Assembly: GCF_900239345.1 (NCBI RefSeq)
Contig: NZ_OESZ01000046.1
Span: 62,001-126,000, forward strand
Reading direction: 5' to 3'
DNA length: 64,000 nt
From: Tenacibaculum dicentrarchi
GTDB taxonomy: Bacteria; Bacteroidota; Bacteroidia; Flavobacteriales; Flavobacteriaceae
Shown: piece after piece, positions 51,472 through 59,032 of the stretch
How the letters are laid out: every line of letters begins with the position of its first letter
Position numbering within the stretch: position 1 is the first letter of the stretch
Notes under the pieces: model-generated
What the model was told of the DNA's origin: nothing
Seen by the model: only the letters and a program-made list of their open reading frames with translations
The model's database searches: none
Program-made: the position numbers and the translations under genes

Positions 51472-53568
51472 TTATATTTTACCATCAAATTTTCTGATAA
51501 ACCATTCTACTGAAAATAAAACAATGATTAACGATAAAAGCCATTTCCAATTAATTAAATGTTCTTTTTTGATGCTTGATTTTTGAGTAGTATAATAGGT
51601 TTTATCTTCGGATAATTGCGTTAAAAAATTATCTATTTTATCAGGATATATTAATTTTCCTGCTGTTTTTAAGGCTAATTGATGTAGTTTTTGATCATTA
51701 GCATTTACAAACTGATCTTCTATATTAAACTCGGTTATTTTAAATTTTCCGTAGCTGTTTATTTTTTGATTGCTGTTGTTTTTTACAGCTACTTTATATG
51801 AATAATAGCCAGAATAAAGGTCAGAAATTGAAACCTGATACGAATTATTTACCAACGAAAAAGGCAGTGTTTTTTGATGCTTTGTTAGGGCGTTTGTAAT
51901 GGTTATTTCTAGAGACGCCCTGTTATCAAATTTATAATTTTCGTTAACATAAAAAGCTGAAATTGTTACGGATTCATTTTGTAGATATGATGATTTACTT
52001 TTTACAGACAGTCTTTTTCTTTTTTTATTAGAGGCTAAATATTGTACTAAATTGCCTAAAAAAGCATCAAAATTTTCAAAGTTATTTTCAATTCCTTGTG
52101 ATTCTAAAAAGCTAACTGAACGCCATTTCCAGATTCCTTCTCCAAATAAAACAGCGTGTTTTTGATTGTTTTTTGCCGATTTTTCAGTTTTAGAATTTTT
52201 ATTTTCAAAGTTTTCGATAGTCGCCAATAAGGGTTCTTTGGTTTTAAAACCTGCATATTTTTGATGTAATAAAATCTGGGCATCGCCTGTTATTCTTATC
52301 TCTCCAAAAACATCTTTTAGTGGCGGAAAATCATTAAAATTGATATCTTTTTGTAAGAAAGGTAAAAAATTGGCGTTATAAAGTGCCGTATAATTTTCAG
52401 GTTGCTTAATGGCTTCTTTCTGAACGCCTAAATTTTGTGTGTTTAAAAAATTCCAATCCGTTTTTGTTCCTGAAACGATTAAATAATTAGATGTTACTTT
52501 TTCAAAAACCTTTTTAAAAGAACTATTTGGTTGATAAAAAACAAAAAACTGATAGTCATTATATTTAATGTTTTTATCATTTATAAAAGCGATATCCACT
52601 TTTCGTTGTTTATTACTTTCTATCGATTTTTTAATCGCTCCTATATCAGGATGTAAAAAAGAACTTAAAATTAATACTTTTGTTTGCTGGTCGATAACTT
52701 CTACTGAAAAATTTTTGTAATTATTTTTGGTGTTTTTTTCATTTTTAATTTCACTTATTGACGTTTTATAATATTGGATTCCTTTTTTATCCGAAGTTAA
52801 ATTAGTAGTGATTGTTTTTGTAGGATTATCTGCCGAAAAGGTAACCTTTTTAGAAAATACTTTTTTACCTTGATGTGTAATTGAAAAAGTAGCGTTTATT
52901 TGTTCTTTCCCGTTAAATTCTCCTTGATAATAGACTAAGGTTTCAACAGGAAACTTATTTTTTATATAACTGTATTTATTAACGTTTACCTGTGAAATTT
53001 GCAAATCTTGATAAGCGGTTGTATCGCCTATAACAACGGGGAAAACTTTGTTTTTTGAGGTTATATATTGATACTCATTTCCGTTAGTTTGGTTTCCATC
53101 ACTAATTAAAATAGTCGCATTTAAGCGTTTTTTTTGCAGTTTATTCACAGCGTTTATTGCTTGGTAAATAGCTGTTTGAGTTCCTGAAAAATTTAAACTA
53201 TCAGCCGATAAAACTGTTGTTTTTTTATCAAAAGAAAGATATTGAACGTCAAACTTATCGGTAATTTTGGCGGAATTTTTTAAGGTTTTTAAAACCGATG
53301 CTACTGTTTTTTCGGCATTAAAATATTTTATTGATGATGAATTATCTACTAAAATACTTAAAACAGGTTTTATATTTTGAGTTTTAATGCTTTTTATTTT
53401 AGGGTTTATCAACAATAAAAACAGTAAAAATAAACTCAATGTTTTTAAAGCAAAAAGGAATTTATTTCTTTTAGATTTCTGTGTTGTTTTGTGAAAATAT
53501 TGAAAATAAGCGATTGCAACACTTAACAAAACAGCCAAAACAAGGTAAATGATAGTTATCTTTTCCAC
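51472..53568 (-). CDS. VWA-domain membrane protein
   Basis: A 698-residue membrane protein. Two transmembrane helices lie near the N-terminus (residues 5-22 and 40-58: FALKTLSLFLLFLLLINP) and one at the C-terminus (WKWLLSLIIVLFSVEWFI). Between them a von Willebrand factor A-type domain starts with SILVDNSSSI, the D-x-S-x-S part of the metal-ion-dependent adhesion site, and continues with ATILISDGNQTNG. The remainder is a long periplasmic beta-rich part. This layout is close to the Bacteroidota VWA proteins related to the BatA group, but the neighbouring moxR and bat genes are absent, so I leave the function open. An exact promoter box is 38 bases upstream. Confidence 0.8.
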   Translation of the reverse strand: MEKITIIYLVLAVLLSVAIAYFQYFHKTTQKSKRNKFLFALKTLSLFLLFLLLINPKIKSIKTQNIKPVLSILVDNSSSIKYFNAEKTVASVLKTLKNSAKITDKFDVQYLSFDKKTTVLSADSLNFSGTQTAIYQAINAVNKLQKKRLNATILISDGNQTNGNEYQYITSKNKVFPVVIGDTTAYQDLQISQVNVNKYSYIKNKFPVETLVYYQGEFNGKEQINATFSITHQGKKVFSKKVTFSADNPTKTITTNLTSDKKGIQYYKTSISEIKNEKNTKNNYKNFSVEVIDQQTKVLILSSFLHPDIGAIKKSIESNKQRKVDIAFINDKNIKYNDYQFFVFYQPNSSFKKVFEKVTSNYLIVSGTKTDWNFLNTQNLGVQKEAIKQPENYTALYNANFLPFLQKDINFNDFPPLKDVFGEIRITGDAQILLHQKYAGFKTKEPLLATIENFENKNSKTEKSAKNNQKHAVLFGEGIWKWRSVSFLESQGIENNFENFDAFLGNLVQYLASNKKRKRLSVKSKSSYLQNESVTISAFYVNENYKFDNRASLEITITNALTKHQKTLPFSLVNNSYQVSISDLYSGYYSYKVAVKNNSNQKINSYGKFKITEFNIEDQFVNANDQKLHQLALKTAGKLIYPDKIDNFLTQLSEDKTYYTTQKSSIKKEHLINWKWLLSLIIVLFSVEWFIRKFDGKI

Positions 53569-53606
53569 AAAAAAAAGTTTAAAAAAGTTGAATTTGTGAA
53601 GGTAAA

Positions 53607-53614
53607 CAAAGCTA
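53607..53614 (-). promoter_or_regulatory. -7 promoter box of the VWA gene
   Basis: Minus-strand TAGCTTTG, an exact TAnnTTTG match, 38 bases from the ATG. Confidence 0.5.
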
Positions 53615-53663
53615 TTTAATAAAAATAGCTTTGTTAAATTTTTTCTGTTATTATTTCTTATTG

Positions 53664-54086
53664 TTAAGAATCTGTTAGTTTTGCTTTTGGTTTATCTTCA
53701 AACATTTTAAAAAACAACATAGAAGCGATGTTTCTAGCACGTTCTTTTGCTTCATTGGCTTTTGCTCCATGAAAATTTTCGTCTAATGTTTCAAACCATA
53801 AAAGCAACCATCTTCCAAAATGCTCTTGTGAAATGCTGTGATTAAAATGAGTATCTAAATCTTTGTGGGCTTTCATCGGATTTCCTTTAAATTTTCGAAC
53901 GAAAAAAAGATTCGATTCCCAAAAATCCGTTAATTTTTCTAAATGAGCATCCCAAGCATCCGTAGGAATTGTTTTTAAAAAAATATGCCCAATAAAATCA
54001 TCCGCTTTAATTTTATCGTAAAAAGTGCTTACTAATAAAAAAACATCTTCTCTATTTTCAATTTCTTTTGTATCTATTTCATTCAT
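53664..54086 (-). CDS. Group III truncated hemoglobin
   Basis: A 140-residue globin of the trHbIII (P-type) group. LVSTFYDKIKADDFIGHIF is the B-helix region, LEKLTDFWESNLFF the CD/E region with aromatic pocket residues, and HFNHSISQEHFGRWLLLWFETLDENF the F-G-H region in which the His of EHFGRW is the likely proximal heme ligand. Group III globins bind oxygen or nitric oxide; their roles are not well settled. It has its own promoter box and is divergent from purB. Confidence 0.85.
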   Translation of the reverse strand: MNEIDTKEIENREDVFLLVSTFYDKIKADDFIGHIFLKTIPTDAWDAHLEKLTDFWESNLFFVRKFKGNPMKAHKDLDTHFNHSISQEHFGRWLLLWFETLDENFHGAKANEAKERARNIASMLFFKMFEDKPKAKLTDS

Positions 54087-54109
54087 TTTAAGTGACTTTT
54101 AATAAAATA

Positions 54110-54117
54110 CAAAAGTA
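54110..54117 (-). promoter_or_regulatory. -7 promoter box of the globin gene
   Basis: Minus-strand TACTTTTG, an exact TAnnTTTG match, 23 bases from the ATG at 54086. Confidence 0.5.
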
Positions 54118-54220
54118 TCTTTTTATATGCTATTATTCTATGACAACCGTCATAAATAAAAAATAAAATAGAACTTAATTATTAATCAATTATAATCCGT
54201 TAAAAAAGAATAGTATTTTC

Positions 54221-54229
54221 TATTTTTGC
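54221..54229 (+). promoter_or_regulatory. -7 promoter box of purB
   Basis: TATTTTTGC, an exact TAnnTTTG match followed by C, 38 bases from the purB ATG. Confidence 0.6.
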
Positions 54230-54267
54230 GAAACAACACAACAAAATTACATAAAAAAGCATAAATC

Positions 54268-55611
54268 ATGAGCTTAACACAATTAAACGCCATCTCTCCT
54301 ATTGATGGTAGATACCGTAATAAAATAGCCAATTTAGCAAACTATTTTTCTGAAGAAGCCCTAATTAAATACAGAGTAAAAGTTGAAATAGAGTATTTTA
54401 TCGCTTTATGTGAAATTCCTTTGCCACAATTAGCCGACTTCAATAAAGAATTATATCCTAATTTACGTAAAATTTACGAAGAATTTTCTACTGAAAATGC
54501 TCAGAAAATTAAAGATATTGAAGCGATTACAAATCATGATGTAAAAGCTGTTGAATATTTTATCAAAGAAGAGTTTGATAAATTAGAATTACAAAAATAT
54601 AAAGAGTTTATTCATTTCGGATTAACTTCTCAAGACATTAATAATACGGCAATTCCATTATCTATTAAAGACGCGATGGATGAAGTTTATTATCCTGCTT
54701 TAGATGAATTAGTATCTAAATTAGCCGATTTAGCTGAAGAATGGGACGATATTCCAATGTTAGCACGAACGCACGGACAGCCTGCTTCTCCTACTCGTTT
54801 AGGAAAAGAATTTTTTGTTTTTGTAGAGCGTATTAACAATCAAGCAATTCACATTCAGCACACGCCTCACGCCGCTAAATTTGGTGGAGCAACAGGGAAT
54901 TTTAACGCACATAAAGTAGCCTATAAAGATATCGACTGGAAAAACTTCGGAACGCATTTTGTTGAAGATATTTTAGGATTACACCACTCTTTTCCAACGA
55001 CTCAAATAGAGCATTACGACCACATGGCGGCTTTATACGACGGTTTAAAGCGTGTAAATACTATTTTAATTGATTTAGATAGAGATGTTTGGACGTATGT
55101 TTCAAACGATTATTTTAAACAAAAAATTAAAGCTGGAGAAGTTGGTTCATCAGCAATGCCACACAAAGTAAATCCTATTGATTTTGAAAACTCTGAAGGA
55201 AATTTAGGCTTAGCAAACGCAATTTTTGAGCATTTATCAGCAAAATTACCTGTTTCAAGATTACAACGTGATTTAACCGATAGTACTGTTTTACGTAATG
55301 TAGGTGTTCCTTTCGGGCATACGTTAATTGCTTTTTCATCTACTTTAAAAGGATTGAATAAGTTATTATTAAACGAATCTAAATTTGCTGAAGATTTAGA
55401 AAATAACTGGGCAGTTGTTGCCGAAGCGATTCAAACAATTTTACGTCGTGAAGCATATCCTAATCCTTACGAAGCTTTAAAAGGATTAACGCGTACCAAC
55501 GAAAAAATCAATCAAAAATCAATTGCTAATTTTATTGATACTTTAGAGGTTTCATCAGAAATTAAAGAAGAATTAAAAGCAATTACACCAGCTAATTACA
55601 CAGGAATTTAA
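54268..55611 (+). CDS. purB: PurB, adenylosuccinate lyase
   Basis: A 447-residue homotetrameric lyase used twice in purine synthesis, splitting SAICAR and adenylosuccinate with release of fumarate. The N-terminus LNAISPIDGRYRNKIANLANYFSEEALIKYRVKVEIEYF region, the TNHDVKAVEYFI block, and the catalytic TSQDINNTA, ARTHGQPASPT and signature loop GSSAMPHKVNPIDFENSEGN are all present. The length is normal for the group. The stop codon shares its last base with the ATG of the following lipoprotein gene, so the two are translationally coupled. Confidence 0.97.
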   Translation: MSLTQLNAISPIDGRYRNKIANLANYFSEEALIKYRVKVEIEYFIALCEIPLPQLADFNKELYPNLRKIYEEFSTENAQKIKDIEAITNHDVKAVEYFIKEEFDKLELQKYKEFIHFGLTSQDINNTAIPLSIKDAMDEVYYPALDELVSKLADLAEEWDDIPMLARTHGQPASPTRLGKEFFVFVERINNQAIHIQHTPHAAKFGGATGNFNAHKVAYKDIDWKNFGTHFVEDILGLHHSFPTTQIEHYDHMAALYDGLKRVNTILIDLDRDVWTYVSNDYFKQKIKAGEVGSSAMPHKVNPIDFENSEGNLGLANAIFEHLSAKLPVSRLQRDLTDSTVLRNVGVPFGHTLIAFSSTLKGLNKLLLNESKFAEDLENNWAVVAEAIQTILRREAYPNPYEALKGLTRTNEKINQKSIANFIDTLEVSSEIKEELKAITPANYTGI

Positions 55612-56033
55612 TGAGATATTTTTTTAATTTTTTAGTAGCTTTTTTAGTGATTTCTTGTAATTCTACGGATAAACAAGGCGATCCCGAACGTTTTAAATAC
55701 GGAAATTTTCAAATACCAGGGAGCAATAACTACGGAAAAACAACGATTGTAAGAACTGACAGTTTACAAATTGAAGAATATACCAAAACAACAAGTATTT
55801 CTTTGGCTGATGGTTCGGTTAGTGAAAAGCAAGAAAAACATATTGATACACTTTTTATCAAATGGAAAAATAATTTTGCCTATTCATTACGTATGAAAAG
55901 CCCTAAAAATGATTTAGATAAAGACCCGATATTTGTGCAAATAACCAAAGTAAGTGATAGCTCTTATAGTTTTACCGCTAAAATTGGATATTCAAATTTC
56001 AAACAAAACGGAACGGTTTATAAAGTAAACTAG
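55611..56033 (+). CDS. Lipoprotein coupled to purB
   Basis: A 140-residue lipoprotein (signal MRYFFNFLVAFLVISC, Cys16) of unknown function. The mature part is a single beta-rich domain (TTIVRTDSLQIEEYTKTTSIS, FIKWKNNFAYSLRMKSP) typical of small envelope proteins in Flavobacteriia. Its ATG shares a base with the purB stop, so it is translated from the purB mRNA. I see no functional link to purine synthesis. A terminator follows 40 bases downstream. Confidence 0.7.
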   Translation: MRYFFNFLVAFLVISCNSTDKQGDPERFKYGNFQIPGSNNYGKTTIVRTDSLQIEEYTKTTSISLADGSVSEKQEKHIDTLFIKWKNNFAYSLRMKSPKNDLDKDPIFVQITKVSDSSYSFTAKIGYSNFKQNGTVYKVN

Positions 56034-56072
56034 AAATTAAAATTGGCGCTTAACTGCCTTTTATAATATTTA

Positions 56073-56108
56073 AAAGACCTGAGAATTATAAATAACTCTC
56101 AGGTCTTT
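56073..56108 (+). terminator. Terminator of the purB operon
   Basis: A 12-bp perfect stem, AAAGACCTGAGA with TCTCAGGTCTTT, a 12-base loop and a T-rich tail that runs into the next promoter. Confidence 0.85.
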
Positions 56109-56117
56109 ATTTTTTTA

Positions 56118-56126
56118 TACATTTGC
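56118..56126 (+). promoter_or_regulatory. -7 promoter box of the His-rich/TonB-receptor locus
   Basis: TACATTTGC, an exact TAnnTTTG match followed by C. It ends 7 bases before the ATG at 56134, so the mRNA would be leaderless or nearly so. Confidence 0.6.
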
Positions 56127-56133
56127 AAATTCA

Positions 56134-56454
56134 ATGTATCGTTTCAAAAAACATATCGCTTTTTTAAATTTGTTGCTATTACTACTTCCGTCAGTAATAC
56201 AACTCGTGCATACTTTTGAAAATCACAAACATACTATTTGTACCAGTATCGATGAGCATCATTTTCATGAACAAGAATTAGATTGTTCATTAGACGATTT
56301 TCATTTTCAAGTATTTTCATACACAGCTGCTTCAAATTACGCTGTAATTCCACAACACTTTTACAAAAATAACTACAACGAGCAACCACAAGTAATTTCG
56401 GTTGTTTATACCGATAAAAAACTTACCCGAGGTCCACCCTATTTTACGGTTTAA
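56134..56454 (+). CDS. Small His-rich exported protein upstream of a TonB-dependent receptor
   Basis: A 106-residue protein with an N-terminal hydrophobic segment (IAFLNLLLLLLPSVIQLVHTF) and a short soluble part with many His, Asp, Glu and two Cys (HKHTICTSIDEHHFHEQELDC). The C-terminus is TRGPPYFTV. No enzyme motif is visible. It shares size, export signal, His/Cys-rich centre and a terminal Pro-Pro segment with the protein at 50110-50448 that leads the metal-efflux operon. It lies 171 bases upstream of the receptor gene. A metal-binding role is inference. Confidence 0.65.
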   Translation: MYRFKKHIAFLNLLLLLLPSVIQLVHTFENHKHTICTSIDEHHFHEQELDCSLDDFHFQVFSYTAASNYAVIPQHFYKNNYNEQPQVISVVYTDKKLTRGPPYFTV

Positions 56455-56625
56455 CATAGTCTTTTTATGTAATCGTGTTTTTTTGAACTTAATTTCACTT
56501 TTTTATTTAATAAAATGAAAGAAGTAAAATAATGCTTCATAATTACATATTACAATACTTTGTAATCATTTTAAATGATGATTTATAAAAATTTTATTAA
56601 TAAAAATATTCATAAAAAACATTTA

Positions 56626-58932
56626 ATGAAAAAAATAATCTTTTTCCTATTTTTAATAGGGATTTCAAACTCGTATGCACAAAATAAAGTTTCAGGGAAA
56701 ATTACAGACATTAATAAAAATCCTTTATTAGGTGTTGAAATTTATGCAGAACAACTGCACAAAGGCGTTACTTCAGACGCGCAAGGAAACTACACTTTTA
56801 ATCATATTCCTAACGGTAAAATAACCATTACATTTAATTATTTAGGTTTTAAAAATGTTTCAAAAACATTTATTTTTAATAACGAAAACCAAATTTTTAA
56901 TCCTTTACTAGAAGAAGCTATTTTTAAAATTGATGAAATAATTATTTCTACGCCTTTTAATAAATTACAATCTGAAAATGTAATGAAAGTTGAGCGATTA
57001 TCGGCAAAAGCATTGCATAGAACAGGTGCTACGACACTTATAGAAGGAATTACAAATATTGCAGGAGTTTCTCAAATATCAACAGGCGCATCTATCGGAA
57101 AACCTGTAATTAGAGGTTTAAGCGGTAACCGTGTTTTAGTGTATAGCCAAGGAATTCGATTAGAAAATCAACAATTTGGTGGCGAACATGGTTTAGGTAT
57201 TAACCAAGCTGGTATTCAAGGTATTGAAGTAATAAAAGGACCTGCATCGCTTCTTTATGGTTCCGATGCTTTAGGAGGAGTTTTATATATTCAACCAGAA
57301 AAATTTGCTTCGCAAAACACCACTAAAACCAATGTTAATCAGCGTTATTTCACCAATACAATGGGAAGTAATATGTCGTTAGGTGTTAAATCATCTCTTG
57401 AAAAATGGCAATTTTTAGCTCGTGGAACATATGGAATTCATTCTGATTACAAAACACCTTCATATCGTGTTACTAATACTCGTTTTAAAGAAAAAGATTT
57501 GAAATTAGGTGTTGGTTTTCATCAAAAAAACTTCTCATCAGCATTGCGTTATAATTTTAATAACTCAAAACTAGGTTTAACAGAAGGAATTGGAACACAA
57601 ACCAAAAAAACAGCCCTTGAAAACCCGTATCAAGATATTAATAACCATATTATAAGCTTGCATAATCACATTTTTTTTAACGCTTCAAAATTAGATATCG
57701 ATTTAGGATATACAATCAATAGTAGAAAAGAATTTGAAGACGAACATGAACATCATGATGATGAACATGAGCATGAAGACGACCACGATGAACACGATGA
57801 GCATCAGGAGCATGACGAACACGCAAATAATGAGCCGGCCTTAAATATGGAGCTAAAAACATTTAGCTATAATTTGAAATATCATTTTCCTAAAATGAAA
57901 AATTTTGAAATTCTTTTAGGAACACAAGGTTTGCATCAAACAAACACTAATTTTGGTGACGAATTATTAATTCCTGATGCAACTATTAATGATTTTGGTG
58001 TTTTTACAACCGCTAATTTTGATGTAAACGAAACCACTAAATTACAAGGAGGAATTCGTTTCGATAATAGGGCTATAAAAACCGAAAAACATGAAATTAA
58101 GCATGAAGATGAAGTTCATATTTTTAATCCAATAGATAAACAATTTAATAGTTTTACAGCTTCCTTAGGTTTTAAAACCTTACTTTTTAAAGATATAAAT
58201 ACTCGTATAAATATCGCTAACGGATTTAGAGCTCCCAATTTAGCCGAATTAACATCAAATGGTGTTCATCACGGAACCAATCGATTTGAACAAGGAAATA
58301 ATGATTTATCTAACGAAAAAAACCTGCAATTAGATATTTCTTTTGATTATACATCGAAGCATTTTGAGGTTTTTGCCAACGGATTTTATAATAAAATAAA
58401 TGATTATATTTATTTATCGCCAACGGGTAAAATTGAAGATGAAGCACCTGTTTATACCTATTTACAAGAAGATGCTAAATTATACGGTGGTGAATTTGGA
58501 GTTCATTTACACCCACACCCTTTAGATTGGTTGCATTTAGAAAGTAGTTTTGAAACAGTTATCGGTAAACGAAATAACACAAAAAACGAAAACAGTTATT
58601 TACCATTAATACCGGCAAATACCTTAAAAAACACGCTTAGAACCGAAGTTTTAAACACGAAATGGTTACAAAACGGCTATACTTCGTTAAGTATTCATTC
58701 TTCTTTTGAACAAAAAAACATAAGCTCTTTTGAAACAAAAACACCTAGCTATAGTTTGGTTAATTTTGGTATTGGCGGTGATGTTTTTATTCATAAATAT
58801 AAATTTACAACATCAATTAGTGTTAAAAATATTTTTGATAAAAAATATATAAATCATTTATCCCGTTTAAAATCAGACGCTATTTTAAATGCTGGTAGAA
58901 ATATTGTTTTTGGAATTGATTTTACGATTTAA
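56626..58932 (+). CDS. TonB-dependent outer-membrane receptor with a His-rich loop
   Basis: A 768-residue receptor. I start at ATG 56626 (MKKIIFFLFLIGISNSYAQ, signal peptide) because the upstream ATG at 56575 would bury the signal. Residues 20-105 are a carboxypeptidase-regulatory-like domain (VSGKITDINKNPLLGVEIYAE), followed by the plug (TLIEGITNIAGVSQISTGASIGKPVIRGLSGNRVLVY) and a 22-strand barrel ending in a C-terminal strand with aromatic residues. One loop near residues 370-405 is almost entirely His, Glu and Asp. Such loops occur in zinc receptors of the ZnuD type, so zinc or another divalent metal is the likely cargo. Confidence 0.88.
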   Translation: MKKIIFFLFLIGISNSYAQNKVSGKITDINKNPLLGVEIYAEQLHKGVTSDAQGNYTFNHIPNGKITITFNYLGFKNVSKTFIFNNENQIFNPLLEEAIFKIDEIIISTPFNKLQSENVMKVERLSAKALHRTGATTLIEGITNIAGVSQISTGASIGKPVIRGLSGNRVLVYSQGIRLENQQFGGEHGLGINQAGIQGIEVIKGPASLLYGSDALGGVLYIQPEKFASQNTTKTNVNQRYFTNTMGSNMSLGVKSSLEKWQFLARGTYGIHSDYKTPSYRVTNTRFKEKDLKLGVGFHQKNFSSALRYNFNNSKLGLTEGIGTQTKKTALENPYQDINNHIISLHNHIFFNASKLDIDLGYTINSRKEFEDEHEHHDDEHEHEDDHDEHDEHQEHDEHANNEPALNMELKTFSYNLKYHFPKMKNFEILLGTQGLHQTNTNFGDELLIPDATINDFGVFTTANFDVNETTKLQGGIRFDNRAIKTEKHEIKHEDEVHIFNPIDKQFNSFTASLGFKTLLFKDINTRINIANGFRAPNLAELTSNGVHHGTNRFEQGNNDLSNEKNLQLDISFDYTSKHFEVFANGFYNKINDYIYLSPTGKIEDEAPVYTYLQEDAKLYGGEFGVHLHPHPLDWLHLESSFETVIGKRNNTKNENSYLPLIPANTLKNTLRTEVLNTKWLQNGYTSLSIHSSFEQKNISSFETKTPSYSLVNFGIGGDVFIHKYKFTTSISVKNIFDKKYINHLSRLKSDAILNAGRNIVFGIDFTI

Positions 58933-58971
58933 TTTTTATTTAAAAATTAAAATGATTTTTAAATAAATGTA

Positions 58972-59000
58972 AAAAACTCCGCTATTATAGCGGAGTTTTT
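58972..59000 (+). terminator. Terminator of the TonB-dependent receptor gene
   Basis: A 13-bp perfect stem, AAAAACTCCGCTA with TAGCGGAGTTTTT, and a 3-base loop. Confidence 0.9.
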
Positions 59001-59001
59001 C

Positions 59002-59010
59002 TATTTTTGT
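59002..59010 (+). promoter_or_regulatory. -7 promoter box of dnaX
   Basis: TATTTTTGT, an exact TAnnTTTG match, directly after the preceding terminator and 22 bases from the ATG. Confidence 0.6.
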
Positions 59011-59019
59011 AAGTATAAA

Positions 59020-59025
59020 AAGGAG
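59020..59025 (+). promoter_or_regulatory. Shine-Dalgarno sequence of dnaX
   Basis: AAGGAG, 7 bases before ATG 59033. A full Shine-Dalgarno is unusual in this window, where most starts have none, and it fixes the dnaX start. Confidence 0.7.
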
Positions 59026-59032
59026 CAATTAA

